Made by a program: the position numbers and the translations under genes
In this document: in pieces, positions 23,251-35,412 of the stretch
Layout of the letters: every line of letters starts with the position of its first letter
Position numbering within the stretch: position 1 is the stretch's first letter
Source: Sabethes cyaneus
Lineage: Eukaryota; Arthropoda; Insecta; Diptera; Culicidae
Length of the DNA stretch: 64,000 nt
NCBI RefSeq assembly: GCF_943734655.1
Contig: NC_071354.1
Span: 35,055,347 to 35,119,346, forward strand
Direction of reading: 5' to 3'
Notes under the pieces: generated by a model
The model's database searches: none
What the model was told of the DNA's origin: nothing
Seen by the model: only the letters and a program-made list of their open reading frames with translations

Positions 23251-24553
23251 CAGCAAAGATTCGCTAATTGGTGGTTCGTTAATGGATCGTTGTAGGTAGC
23301 TTTTGCTCATGCTTACCGCTAGATGGACACTAAAGCCCCTCGTGGCATATTTAGAGTAAACTTTAAGGCTGATACAGATTACAAGTCATAATTTCTTGAC
23401 GTTCCGTTATTGTTGACGGTTGATAACGGTTAATCTGAACCGGTTTTTTTAGGTGGACCAATCAGATTGCAAGGCAGTTTGACAGTCGGTCATAGACGTT
23501 CGTCGAGTGTGTTTGACAGAACATGTCTATGCTAGAGCCATCTGTGAAATTTTTTAGCATTTCCAATGATCCATTGGGCAGTTCGTTAATTGCGTGTTCG
23601 CTAGTTGGGCGGAAATGTCAAAATTCACTGTCAAAATGAATCATTTGAGGGGTCTTCAAATGCAATTCAAGATTATATTTATTGTTGCTCATGGGATAAT
23701 CCGCTGGATTCGACGTCACGGATTGTGTCTAACTTTTTAGCTAGAGGTAATGTGGTATATTTGCGTTTTGTCACTGTTCTTCTCGGCGATACAGCCATTG
23801 TCTGTTTAAAAACAAACTACATACTTAACAAAAAGCACCGAATTCGGTAAAATTTTACCGAATTCTAAACAGCCGAACGTTCGGTAAAAATTTCGATGGT
23901 TCCAATCGACAGATCATTAGTAATGTTTGGTGCAATAAAAAATTTTACCGAACGTTCAGCTGTTTAGATTTCGGTAAATTTTACCGAATCGTTTAAGTGT
24001 GTAGTCATATCAACAGCCGATTATTAAATATCATACTTGAATGCAAAAACAGCAGACCGAAATGTTTACTTACTCCAATTTTAAACTGAACCAGGTTTTC
24101 AATATGTATTCGGAGTCACGAAAGTTTTCAAAATCAGAGACAAAAATAATTCGCGTACCCCTCAGGAAACTGTCAGTCAGCCCAATTAACGAACACGACT
24201 CGATAGTCGCAGGGGTGTGAAATTGTCAAAATTTAGCGGACTAAACATCCATGGACGACGACAACTTGGAACCAGCCAGTTACCGAAAATAACAGCTAAA
24301 ATTAGTTAAATTATAGCTAAAAGGCTGTGTTTAACTGCTTTCTAATTAGTTTCAGCAGTCTTAAAATGAATAAACCTTTAAGTAGGCACTAGAACCAAAA
24401 GTACCAAAACCAAAATAGCAAAATAGCACTTTTATGAGCGATATCGCACTTTGGATGGTACAATTTTTCTTGCAATTGACAATACAATGTATGTAGTTTG
24501 ACAGCCACACCACCCCACTGGATAGTCGTAACCCAATTAACGAATTCTGGCTG
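23251..24553. mobile_element. TA-flanked TIR element (Tigger/pogo-like ends)
   Basis: Left end CAGCAAAGATTCGCTAATTG and right end (complement) CAGCCAGAATTCGTTAATTG form imperfect TIRs, each bordered by TA (23249-23250, 24554-24555). The motif TTCGTTAATTG and relatives recur inside near 23580 and 24180. No transposase is seen. The class is inferred from CAG termini and TA only. Confidence 0.55.
23842..23989. mobile_element. Foldback MITE (about 150 bp)
   Basis: Two arms of about 52 bp (23842-23893 and 23938-23989) are near-perfect inverted repeats sharing ATTCGGTAAAATTTTACCGA, CTAAACAG and GAACGTTCGGTAAAA. The arms contain smaller palindromes. It lies inside the 1.3 kb TIR element. Confidence 0.8.
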
Positions 24554-24559
24554 TATTTG

Positions 24560-25511
24560 CAACAATCTGGCTAAAATTTGAAAATCCCATCTGCCGGCAT
24601 ACCGGCTTTGAAGAGTGAAACGAACAGAACCTATAACGGTGTCATGCTGTTTCGTTTACGCAAATGGTTATAGATGTTGACTACAAAAACATGGCTGCCT
24701 AGCAGGACCGTGGTTCTGACGAACACAAGACACTTTTGACAACTGATTCTGTTCGATTGGAATTTTCGGTTTAAGATGGCGACTCTCTAAGGCTATCTAG
24801 ACAAAATGTATGCCCCTTCAATGCCTTCCACACCTTTTTATATCTCATTGCTGGAGTTGACGTTTTGGTTTTTGTGTGAGAAAAAAGGGGATGAAGAAAG
24901 TTGACAGTTAGAAATGAGATTTCTTGTAAGTGCGAGCAGCCTACGAAATCTTTTTTACTACCTACTGCCAACGCGAACACGAAGCTGCTGATATTTTTGT
25001 TTCCGTTTTGTGTATGGAAAAAAGAGAAAAATATATTTTAGATATCGTCAACACGCACACGTTGACAGTTCTGAACGAATGATTTCATGTGAGTGCGAGC
25101 AGGCTTTGAGCAGTTACGTTGTCTACCTCTTTCTACCTAAAAACGATGCGGGGACAACTGAACGGGACAAACGATCAGGAGGAGACAAGTCAGCATCAAC
25201 ACCAACACCGCGTTAGCCAGCGGTAGCGCAGTAGTAAGCAAACGAGAAAGGCAACCTGTTGCGTGTGTGACGCCGTGTCGTATTTTCTTTTGTGCTTGAA
25301 ATTTTTTGGTTGGTCCATTTTTTAAGTTCGCTGTTTTTATTTAATTTCGGTGTGTAACTGTTCAAAACTTTAGTTTTCGGTGACGAATTGTGATGTTTTC
25401 CGGGGCCGAACTGATCGACACCAATAATAGATATAAACCCGCACAGTTTGACTCGAAAAAGACTGAAAATTGTAAGTTTTGGCTCTGCACTACTGAGCAA
25501 GCAGCAGGGAG
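24560..25511 (+). other. Upstream region of the second zinc-finger gene
   Basis: Non-coding. An imperfect local duplication, TTGACAGTT...GATTTC...AGTGCGAGCAG, occurs near 24900-24950 and 25062-25107. This stretch presumably contains the promoter and 5' UTR of the gene starting at 25512; no core promoter element could be fixed. Confidence 0.4.
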
Positions 25512-26388
25512 ATGAGCGTAATGGCGACGAAGATGAAAGCATCAACAGCCGATTTCCTGTCCGGTGAAGGGATAGATTTAAACCCCCAGAAAAAAGCACC
25601 AACGGCGAATATAAGCAGTCAGGAACAGGATGATTTGGATCTTCTATTGAGTGAAATCACTGTACAATTTGATGATGAAGTTCAAACGTTATATGTTGGG
25701 CCCGTGGAGATTGTTGATGACGATGAAAGTAATGGCGGTGTTGTCGATCGTAAAACCAACAATCGGAAAGCTGGTTTTCCACAGGCTACGGTGCTCACGC
25801 AAAAAGAAACTGAATGCCAAGGGCCAAACTCTCAAGTTCCGATTCCCTCGAAGGTATTAACGGCGGTAGAGGTGACTGAATCTGTGAATGACGTCATCAA
25901 TACGGACGCTAACATCGGTGCTTGTGCGGTTGCCTCGAAGGATATCACCAAGTCTGCAGTGGAACAAGAGCAATTGCAACCGGAACCACCCTTAATAGAG
26001 GCTCCGCCTGCAACCGAAAAAAATACAGATGCGGTAAATGGAGAACCTACCGGTGGGATAACCGTGCTGGAGTCATTTAACGAGACCACCACTACCGATT
26101 CCGTAAATGACGCTAAAGAGGACGTCAACGCCGATATTCCTCCAATTGCCACAGAAGCTGCTGCCGTACAACAACAAGAGCAACGGCAACCATCTTTACC
26201 AGCCTCATCGCGGGTTGTTGAGGAGGCGGTGGGCGCGACGGCGACGGCGGTGGTGGGTGTGGATTCCACCAGAGAGGTGAGAACGATGGTTGATTCAGCA
26301 AACGACAACCGTCCCCATCGTTTGACAGAAGCTGCTGTTGTTATTGATCCAAAAAATGGAGGAGAACCGCAGACGGTTTCTAGTACAG
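25512..26388 (+). CDS. Second C2H2 zinc-finger gene, exon 1 (acidic N-terminus)
   Basis: ATG 25512 (G at -3) opens 292 codons of low-complexity, acidic, Glu/Thr/Ala/Val-rich sequence with no recognised domain (about residues 1-292; DLDLLLSEITVQFDDE near 40-60). A GTAAGA donor at 26389 leaves phase 1, which matches the 36386 acceptor and creates an Asp codon at the junction. Composition is like the start of the 36386 exon. I infer one gene of about 1028 residues with a 10 kb intron. The splice junction is not proven. Confidence 0.7.
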
Positions 26389-26486
26389 GTAAGACTTTTT
26401 TTGTTGTTGTTAAATTATATCTTTTTCTGGTTGTCGCAGCTTTTTTCGCTATCGTGTTTTACGAAATGTTGAAACAGCATAACTGA
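26389..26486 (+). CDS. Intron-retention extension with a hydrophobic tail
   Basis: If the 26389 donor is skipped, the frame continues 31 codons to TGA (26484-26486). These include VVVKLYLFLVVAAFFAIVFY followed by EMLKQHN. That is a good single membrane helix with a short polar end, as in tail-anchored proteins. Whether this isoform exists cannot be told from sequence. Confidence 0.35.
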
Positions 26487-27735
26487 GAGGCGATTTGTTA
26501 TTTAATTTTGTCGAAATCAGAAACCGAACGTTCGTGGTGAATTACATAAACAGCAACCGGGCGATTGCTTCGTGTAAAAATCGCCCGAAATTGAAGGGGC
26601 TGCCTCAGCCTAAGTGAAACAAAATGTTTAAACAGTTTAATAATTGGTATCCGTGCCGCGCTAGACCGCAACAGAGTGTTCAAAAGAGAACTAGCGTGAA
26701 GACCAGGAGGAAAAAGAAAGAACCCTACACGGTGCAGAAGAATTCATTTCAAGATGGAGTCGCTTGGTGATTTTTTACGTTCTATCCTTCCACTTCACAC
26801 TTTGCTTTTATAACGTCGTGCCTTTCAAGACAGCTTATAGGTCGAAACAGATTTCGTTTTTCTTTGTTCTGTTTGTCCAACAAGAAGAAAAAGAGTGTTT
26901 AAAACAGGTAACCTGAGGTAGCCTATTGTGGAGTTTGACTTTGCTTTGTGTCGCCTTCGCATTTCTCGTACCTACACCTTTTGGAATAGACAAAAATAGC
27001 GTTGAATATGTTGTCTTCAAGCAGTTAAGCTTATTAAGCACCACCACTCGTCTCCTTCAGGTTCGTGGTTTGAAATGTCTAAGCATGCGACTTGCGATCA
27101 GGTTGGATGCTTGGTTTTGAGAGCCTTTAATGTAATGAAAATATGTAACTGTAAAAATAAACTATTGGAAAAAATGCAGCAGTAATTTTTCAATGCTGAT
27201 TTTGAACGCTAATAATTCAGTCTGATCTATACAAATTTTTCTGATATTCATACGAATCGATTCATAACAGATGTGCCAATTGTGTGGTTTTTATAAAAAG
27301 ATTGGCTTTCATGGGTATCTGCTGGGAATTATCACAATATTAGCAAATTCATATAAGGTTTCAATGAACCACGTTCGAGTATTTTCGGTAAAGAAACCGA
27401 TTCTTCGATTCTACTTGCCAGGCAGATGTAAAAAATGAAATGCATAGTTTGCATTGTTTTCGGTTTTATTCATAGACAATTATGTTGCCAGCAAACACGT
27501 AAAAAGCATAATTTAATAACACCAACCAAGATGAGGTCAAACGTCTTTCCAGGAGAGTTTGCATAGTCTAGCTCTGTAATTATCATTACGTCCTGTCAGC
27601 CTTGGGCAGACTTGAAAGCCTTCGATAAAAACCTATTTTTGGAAGCAGTCAGCGCCTGAAGCAATCGCTCGAATCTGACCGCTAATGAACTGACCAACGT
27701 CCTAACGAGAGCATGACACACAACCATGCCGATAG
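26487..27735 (+). other. Intron sequence without recognisable features
   Basis: No convincing gene or known repeat. Short ORFs here have no recognisable domain. Confidence 0.4.
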
Positions 27736-27739
27736 GAAC

Positions 27740-28110
27740 GTGCAGCCCACAATGCGCAACGGATATTAACATCCAAGCGGCGTAAAGCTCAGAGAGACCA
27801 TTAGGAGATCCCTCACCATACAGGCCTATCTGCCTACTCGATACGTTAAGGAAGTTACTTGAGCGGGTAAACCGAAACGGGCTGAGGCCCGTTATGGAAA
27901 ACAATACCAAGCTGGAGAAGATAGATGCAATTTGCATTCCGCGAAGGGAAGTCCACTGTCGATGCCATCAAGCCCGTCATAGAGAGGACCGAGAAGCCAA
28001 CAGAGGTGGTGAAACAGATATTGTTCCATAGTCAAGATTGACGGTAAAAACGCCTTTGACAGTGCAGGAAGGGGACCGATCGCCCTAGCGTTGCACAAGA
28101 TGAGCGTACC
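27740..28110 (+). mobile_element. R1-clade retrotransposon relic, part 1
   Basis: Frames read GDPSPYRPICLLDTLRKLLE (27800-27860), then QFAFREGKSTVDAIKPVIE (27925-27985) and KIDGKNAFDSA (28035-28070). These are R1-type reverse transcriptase blocks. Frameshifts and stops make it inactive. No 28S rRNA flank is visible, so this is not a copy at the standard R1 target. Confidence 0.7.
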
Positions 28111-28117
28111 GTACCAG

Positions 28118-28407
28118 CACAGAACAGAAGTGGAAGTAGAAATCCAAACACGTACATGCTACTTTCTACAGATGCTAGCGAACCTGGCGGTAGCGAGTCA
28201 CTTTTTTCCACGAAAACACACGAACGCATACGAATGCACACGAAAGCATGTGAAAGCTGCTATGAATGCGATTGGCAGCGAGCGTTCTGCTTATGTTGCT
28301 GCTATTCGCTTCTTTGCGAAAACCTTCCCAAAGAAAAATAAAAACAAAAAAGACGCTGTTACCAGTTTTGATCGCCGAATCGTTCGGACTTCCACTTCTG
28401 TTCTGTG
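28118..28407. mobile_element. MITE with 20 bp TIRs and 7 bp target duplication
   Basis: CACAGAACAGAAGTGGAAGT at 28118-28137 is repeated inverted at 28388-28407. GTACCAG flanks it at 28111-28117 and 28408-28414. It is inserted into the R1 relic. There is no transposase; a 290 bp non-autonomous element. Confidence 0.85.
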
Positions 28408-28414
28408 GTACCAG

Positions 28415-28689
28415 GTTAGTAGTATACGACACGGCCGATAGTGCGTGCGAATTACAAAGTGACCGCGGATGTTCACAGGGTTTCATTCTCTGAGGCTCCA
28501 GTCGCCCACTGGGGTCGCAATCACCGTCTTTCCCGACGACATCATCCTAACAGTGGAAGACGTGAAAATGCTAGCATCAGATACCATTAGCATAACAGAG
28601 GGATGGATGGCTGGTATGTCAATCTACGATTGGCACACCATAGCACGGAAGTTGTAATAATCAGCAATCGCAAGGCGGCACTGTCGAGC
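28415..28689 (+). mobile_element. R1 relic, part 2
   Basis: Continues R1 RT: PTGVAITVFPDDIILTVED (28510-28566), where the catalytic FADD reads FPDD, then LASDTISITEGWMAGMSI. Stop codons follow. A CR1-like element interrupts it at about 28690. Confidence 0.7.
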
Positions 28690-30430
28690 GAAGATTGAAA
28701 CGTAACCCTAAATCTTTTTGGAAATATGTTAACGAGCAACGGAAAGATGACGGTCTACCCTCGGTTATGTTCCTGGAAGATAAAATGGCGAGCAACTCTG
28801 AGCCAATTTCTGAACTGTTCTCGATGAAATTCTCCAGTATATTTACTGATGAAAGTTTGACGATTGCAGAGATATCCACAGCAACCAAGCGTGTTCCTTT
28901 CGTGGGTCATTCATTAAAAAACCTCACCATCGATGAAGTGATGGTTACATCGGCCGCCGCGAAGTTGAAACTTTCTCGATCCGTTGGACCGGACGGTATA
29001 CCACCTGTGTTCCTGAAAAAATGCATCCACGCTATCGCTGCTCCAATGAGCCATCTTTTCAGCTTATCCGTTAACTCAGGTATCTTTCCCTCGGCATGGA
29101 AATCGGCTTAATGTTCCCTGTGCATAAAAAGGGAAATAGGGAAAACGTAAATAACTATCGAGGAATCTCTGCCCTAAACTCAATTTCGAAACTGTTTGAG
29201 CTCGCCCTGCTTGAACCAGTATTTGCATTTTTTAAACAGTATATCCCTGATAACCTCCACGACTACCAATCTCTTAACTCTTATATCCTAAGTGATAAAT
29301 AGTTTCTATGCTCGGTCGCAAGCAGATGTCATTTACACCGATCTTTTCGCAGCTTTCGATAAATTGAACTACCAAGTCGCTATTGTTAAACTGGATAAGC
29401 TTGGCATAGGTGGTCCGTTGCTGCGTTGGTTCCGGTCATACTTATCCGATCGCCACTTAAAGGTGAACATTGAGGGCAGTCTCTCTGAATCGTTCACTGC
29501 TCATTCTGGAATACCACAAAACAGCCATCTTGGTCCTCTAATATTCCTTATCTACTTCAATGACGTCAACTACCTGCTACCTGCGCGACTCTTGTTTGCT
29601 GACGACCTCAAGTTATACTCAAAAGTCGAAAATCTATCCGACGCCGCTGTCCTTCAGGAGGAAGTATCGACCTTTGCCAAATGGTGTGTCGACAACCGCA
29701 TGCTGCTTAACCCCAACAAGTGTGAAGTCATTACATTTTCCAGAAAGCTGAGCCCGTTCGCTTTTGACTACAAGCTGTCAAATACGCCATTACGTCGCGA
29801 AAACTGCGTCAAGGATCTGGGGATACTGCTCGACTCTAAACTTACATTCAAACAGCATATCGCGTTCATCGTGGACAAAGCTTGCAGGAACCTTGGCTTC
29901 ATTATGCGCATCGGCAAGAACTTCAACGATGTTTACTGCTTGAAAGCTCTTTATTGTGCATTTGTTCGCTCCAACCTTGAATACTGTGCTCCAGTTTGGA
30001 ATCCATACTATCAAAATGGAGCCAGCCGAATCGAGTCAATGCAGCGGAGATTCATTCGTTTGCGAACAACGCTGTAGGCTCATCGACCTAGACCCCCTTC
30101 ATGTTCGTTGTGATGTAAATAGAGCAACAATTGTCTCTGATTTATTGACCTCACGAGTGGATTGCCCGTACATATTGGAAAACCTTGATATTCACGTCCC
30201 GAGTCGTATATTGCGCAATAGATACTTTCTACACGTGCCGAATCGACGGACTAACTACAGCAGCTTCAGCACGATTACCGGTCTCCTACGCCACTTAAAC
30301 CGTTTTTACTCCAGCTTCGAATTTGACGTCAGCCGTAACGTGCTGAAAAAATCGTTTTTTATCAATAGTGCGTAGTTTATAGGTTAAATTATCATTTGGG
30401 CCACAAGGCCTGTTGATGTACAAATAAACA
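28690..30430 (+). mobile_element. CR1/Jockey-like relic (copy B), nested in R1
   Basis: Starts at KRNPKSFWKYVNEQRKDDG (28695), runs through VGPDGIPPVFLKKC, DVIYTDLFAAFDKL and LLFADDLKLY (FADD kept), and ends with the C-terminal DVSRNVLKK block (30375). A tail of ACAAATAAACAAACAAAC follows. Three frames are used (28695-29111, 29096-29302, 29292-30077, then 29956-30375). The conserved PQG triad reads PQN at 29515. Confidence 0.85.
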
Positions 30431-30436
30431 AACAAA

Positions 30437-30829
30437 CTAGAGGCCGAAATTACGGGGGGTATCGTGACAGACAACTGGTTGAACTTCACAATCAGCAGCC
30501 ACGTCGATTATGCTGCTGGGAATGCATCAAGGCGACTAGTGCACTCTCGAAAATATATGGACCTAGCAGCAGTAAGAGACGTCGGATGGCCAGCGTAGCC
30601 ATGTCGTTGCTGAGGTATGGTGACCGGCTTGGGCTTCAGCTCTGGGCAGTAAGCGCAATCAAGCCCGTCTGCCCCGTTTGTACTGCAGCCGAGGACGCTC
30701 CGAGGCATGTGATGTGTCGCTTTCCGCGCTTCCACTCGACGCGAGATGCTTGCCGAGCAGAGGAGCGCACGAGCGCCAACGTGACGGACGTGATTACTGA
30801 GTTGCAACTGCTAGATTGAGTGTAATGAA
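30437..30829 (+). mobile_element. R1 relic, part 3 (C-terminal region)
   Basis: Resumes R1 after the nested element: EITGGIVTDNWLNFTISSHV, then SVAMSLLRYGDRLGLQLW, and a Cys/His segment CPVCTAAEDAPRHVMC near 30675-30720 followed by a stop at about 30817. The CCHC-like segment is typical of R1 ORF2 C-termini. Confidence 0.7.
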
Positions 30830-30842
30830 AGAGTTTTATATA

Positions 30843-30986
30843 CAGTCAACTTTCGTTCGTTTGGCTATCTTTAAGTGGGCCACGTTTTAATTGGGCTCCC
30901 GTTTCTAGGGCTATAGCCCATCTAAAACAAAGTCATTAGCATCACGGCGAAACAATCAAAAATACCAATATTATGTTAACATCTTA
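30843..30986 (+). mobile_element. Truncated TA-type TIR end
   Basis: TACAGTCAACTTTCGTTCGT and following TTTGGCTATC resemble the ends of pogo/Tigger-like elements such as the one at 60405. The right part is replaced by Helitron 2. Confidence 0.4.
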
Positions 30987-32402
30987 TCTATACCTATAAA
31001 AAAGGATTTCTGTCTGTCTGTCTGTCTACCTGAATGTTCCTTATAGAATCGAAAACTACTGAACCGATCAGCATGAAAATTTGCATATAGGGGTTTCTGG
31101 GGCCAGGGAAGGTTCTTTTGATGGTTAGAGACCCCTCCTCCCACTAAGAGGGGGGGCTCCCATACAAATTAAACACAAATTTCTGCATAACTCGAGAATT
31201 AATCAAGCAAATGGAACAAAATTTTACATGTGGGTGTTTTTGGAGACAATAATTTTTTCTATGGTGAATTGAGACCCTTCCCCACTTTGGGAGGGGGGGC
31301 TCCAATACAAATGAAATACAAATTTCCTCATAAATCGAGAATTAATTAATCAAATGGAATCAAATTTGGCATGTGGGTGTTTTTGGAGGCATGAATTTTT
31401 TCTATGATGAATTGAGACCCCTTACCTTTTTAGAAGGGGGGCTCCCATACAAATGAAATACAAATTTCCTTATAACTCGAGAACTAATCAAGCAAATGGA
31501 ACAAAATTTGACATGTGGGTGTTTTTGGAGACAAATGAAATACAAATTTCCTCATAACTCGAGAATTAATTAATCAAATGGAACCATGTTTGGCATGTGG
31601 GTGTTTTTGGAGGCATGAATTTTTTCTATGATGAATTAGGACCTCTTACCTTTGTAGGAAGGGGGGCTCCCATACAAATGAAATACAAGTTTCCTCATAA
31701 CTCGAGAACTAATCAAGCAAATGGAACCAAATTTGGCATATGGGGAGTTTTGGAGGCAGGATTTTTTAATGATGGTTTGAGACCCCTCACCCCTGTGGTA
31801 GCGGGATAAGGACTATCATACAAATAAAACAGAAATTTTTGCGTAACTCAAAAACTAATCGAACTCGAGAAATTTTAGACTTTTTCATAAAACATTAATC
31901 AATAACAAGACCACCAAAAACTATCAATAGTAACATTAGATAATTCAGCGCGAGACGGCCATAGGCCGCGAGTGTTGCCGGTGACCTGCCGTCGGAAGCG
32001 CCCGCCACTGCGGGGGGCAGCCCCCCGTGGAGATCACCTCTATCTAGGTTTATTTATTTTCCTAGATCTACTGACCTCTATTACTTTCCTTCAGTTGGGT
32101 CATCCCTGCGAAATGGTACTTTCTACGAAAAGATTTTCCATGAAATGGTACATCCCGCATAAGGTTTTTCGCGAAATGGTTTGCAATGATGGCAAATGTT
32201 TAAATGCTATCCGCTTTATTTTACCAGGCTAAGCAATTGGGGGAGTTGTTTTCTATTTTACTGTGAGGAAAATTTGTATATTAAAACACCCATGAACTCC
32301 CCAGAAACTTGCAAAATTCAAGATTGTGAGAAAGGTCATCTGAGATTCACGATTTATGTACAGTTTAATTTGTGGCAATACGAAGTTTGTCGGGTCAGCT
32401 AG
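30987..32402 (+). mobile_element. Non-autonomous Helitron (copy 2)
   Basis: Same ends as copy 1: TCTATACCTATAAAAAAGG after A (30986) and GGGTCAGCTAG before T (32403). It has about six internal tandem units (31120-31810) and a conserved 3' block TGTTGCCGGTGACCTGCCGT near 31973-31992. Confidence 0.85.
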
Positions 32403-32403
32403 T

Positions 32404-35400
32404 TCTTATATATAAAAGAGGAGTGCAAAAGTTCGACCGCGCATCACTAGAGAACGGAGCGTCCGATTTTAGTCATCTTTTTTTATTGTGTTCGTTTCCG
32501 CCACCGCTATGTTTTTACGGCGAGAAAAATCGGAAAACCTTCTGGAAAGATTGAAAAATTCGAAAAATAAATTTTCCTGCAATGGCTTGCAATGCGACCT
32601 ATTACGATATTATATTCTAGCGTCGTTGTTAGGCAAGCAACGGTGTTAACAGAACAGTAAGTTTTTCAGTGAGGTTTATTTACGTTTGTAAGTTTTCTCG
32701 ATTAAAGTAAAACTTTCATTGATTCCAGTGAGTTTTTTTTTTAATTTTTGCTGTGCATTTGCGAAACAAATGATATTACTGCAAAGATTATGTATTTTCA
32801 GTTTTTTTACGTTTAGTGATTTTTCCGATTGAAGTCCGTGATTGAAGTTAATCTTTGAGTTGCAATAAAGCAATTTGGAGGATTTTCTCATTCCCGATTC
32901 ACGAACACTACCCGGCCGTCTTGCATTTAGCTGTCCACTTAGAAAATGGACAGCGTGTCTATTTCACGGAAGCAAATGTGAGCCGAACGAGCACCTGTTA
33001 CGACGCTGACAAGTTTCTTCAGCGTCTGCCAGAGCGATCGTTTGCTAGAACACTGTTATACTCTGAAATGCCTGTGCTCTGAAAATGTTATGATTAACAA
33101 CAAGTTATTAACAACCCTTTAACTATAATCAGCCAAGGTATTATACATGGAATGCGGCTTCGAAAAAGTTTCAACGGAGAAAGTGAGGGCGTGCAGTACC
33201 CGGATTCGTCGAAGTTTTTTTCTACTGATGGACTTGGACGAATTTATTCTGTGCGCTCGAAGAACGATGAGTGCTTTTATCCTCATATGCTTTTAATCAA
33301 TGTTGTCCAACTTCGTTTAAATCGCTTCGGACTGTGGATGGTGTGTCATGCACAACATATCGAAAGTCCTGTCAGCGGTTGCTACTGATTGAAAACGACA
33401 CTTGCCGAAGCCATTGGAACTGCACCTGCGAAGCAAATTCGCACGCTATTTGCTATAATCAAGGAATTGTATTGTATTTGGAACAAATACAAGGACGATA
33501 TTTTGCATCGAGATCGCACTACAACTTCGAGTTACCAACTGAAAATGAACGCTGAGATGCACAAAGAAGCATTGATTTTGATCGAAGACATGTGTCTACT
33601 CCACATCCCTGGCACGAACGTCATTCTCATACATTTTTCTTGAAGCCGTTTGAGCCAGGCTTGCTGGCTCGATTTTGACAGCATCTGTAAGAATTACGCA
33701 ATCATAGGGTTTTATGGTTTAGAAAATATGTTGCATGCAGGATGTAGATAATGAACGATGTTCGTTTTTTTGTGCTATCGGCAACATAAGATAGGAAAAA
33801 TTCTGACTTTTGATAGTCTTATTTTTTTACGATAAACAAAAAAGGGAAACAACACGCTGCTTTCGTCATACTGCGCAGCATTAAATACAAGCGTTGTCTC
33901 GTTTAAATTTTGTTTCAAAATTTGTTGTCTACCTCTATTACCACTACTATCGGAGGCGGCTTCAGCTGACAACTGTCGTGACAGGGATCTGGTCTACTCA
34001 TGTGCGGGAGTTTGTGCCGTGCAATGCACGATGCATTTACCCGAGAGTTATACCGTAAAGTGAATTCGATCGAGAGGTATTGAGCCAGATAGTTCGAACA
34101 AAGGTTTTGCTGTTAACTCATCAGCAAAATGACGTTTACAATATTTTGATGAAAGCGATTGACGATGGAAACGATGGAATTTTTTTCATTAATGCGCCTG
34201 GTGGAACTGGTAAGACGTTCCTTATTTCATTACTGTTAGCCACTGTCCATTCAAGATCAAAAATTGTACTGGCGGTAGCCTCTTCAGGTTTGTTTTTGAA
34301 CTGGCTTTAAATACTAGCTCATTTACCTTTTTGCCTCATTGGGGATTGCAGCTACATTGCTGGAAGGCAATAGAACGGCTCTTTCTGCATTCAGACTGCC
34401 GTTGAATCTCCAATTAGGGTACGGGAGGGTATATTCAGCAAGTCCTTAAATTCAGCCTATTTGCCTTTTCTTTCGCCAAGAAAAATACCTTACCGACATA
34501 CAATTTTAATATGTTATAACTATTTTCTCAAGACTGTAAGTACTCTCCTATTTTTTATTCAAAGAACGTCAAAACCACCTGTTCTTCCACTAGAACTAGG
34601 CCATAGGCCGAAAAAATAGATGCGCTTAATTGACTGAAAACACCCTTCCGTGCCCTAACTGAATTAACTGACGAACTGACATGTCACATTACATAGAATT
34701 CCGTAATGGCGAAAGAGTTGCAGAGTTGTAAAGTAATCGTCTGGGATGAATGAACACCCAAGCAGCAATGTGAGTTTTATTGTACTCTTATGGTGATCTT
34801 CAAGACTAATTTTGGTCTTAAATGCCATCATAAGAGTGTCATAAAACCAAAATTGTTACCTGGGCAATGGCACATAAACGAGCATTAAAGGCACTCGGCT
34901 GGACGATGAAAGATCTGCGAAACAACTCACGAAATTTTGCAGGTGCAATGATGCTTCTGTCAGGGGACTTTCCGACAAACACTTCCAGCTATTCCGTGAT
35001 CAACGGTAGCGGCTTAAATCGATTCTTGCCTAAAGCTGTCGTGTTTGTGGCGCCATGTGAGGAAACTGCAGTTGACGACGAACATGCGCGTTGCATTGCA
35101 AAACGATTCGTCTTCAGAGATTTTCTCGAATCAATTGCATGCGATCGGCACTAGAGAAGTACCAATTGACACTTCCATTGATCGATTGATTTGTTTCTCG
35201 CGATTTTGGCAGCGAAAAATAAGGATGTGGATGATTTGAATTTTGTAATGCAAAATGAGATTCCCGGACAATTTCATACATTCAATTCAATTGATTGTGT
35301 GACTAATCCTGAAGAAGTAACGAAAAATTTAATTTTATAAAAAGGTGATGTAATAAACAACATGATGTGGAATGGTATTTTGTGGCAGTACGAAGTTTAC

Positions 35401-35412
35401 CGGGTCGCCTAG
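32404..35412 (+). mobile_element. Helitron with helicase remnants (copy 3), head-to-tail with copy 2
   Basis: Begins TCTTATATATAAAAGAGG one base after the CTAG of copy 2 and ends ACCGGGTCGCCTAG (to 35412) before T. In broken frames it shows Helitron helicase blocks: DECFYPHMLLINV (33265), TSFKSLRTVDGVSCTTYRKS (33315-33375), IRTLFAIIKELYCIWNKYKD, EALILIEDMCLL (33566), the PIF1-type Walker A NAPGGTGKTFLISLLLA (34190-34240) and an RLLPKAVVFVAP-like part (35020). Rep HUH motifs were not found. It is inactive. Confidence 0.85.
34757..34864. mobile_element. 108 bp foldback MITE, CCCAAG family
   Basis: CCCAAGCAGCAATGTGAGTT at the left pairs with the complement of the right end (CCCAGGTAACAATTTTGGTT). 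CA flanks both sides. The arms share TTTTATG/ACACTCTTATG. It lies inside Helitron 3. Confidence 0.7.

Noticed and set aside
28091..28441. 116-codon ORF
   Set aside because: Spans a MITE and R1 relic; chance frame.
34080..34310. PIF1-type helicase fragment as a host gene
   Set aside because: Sits within Helitron borders together with other Helitron blocks and is broken by frameshifts.
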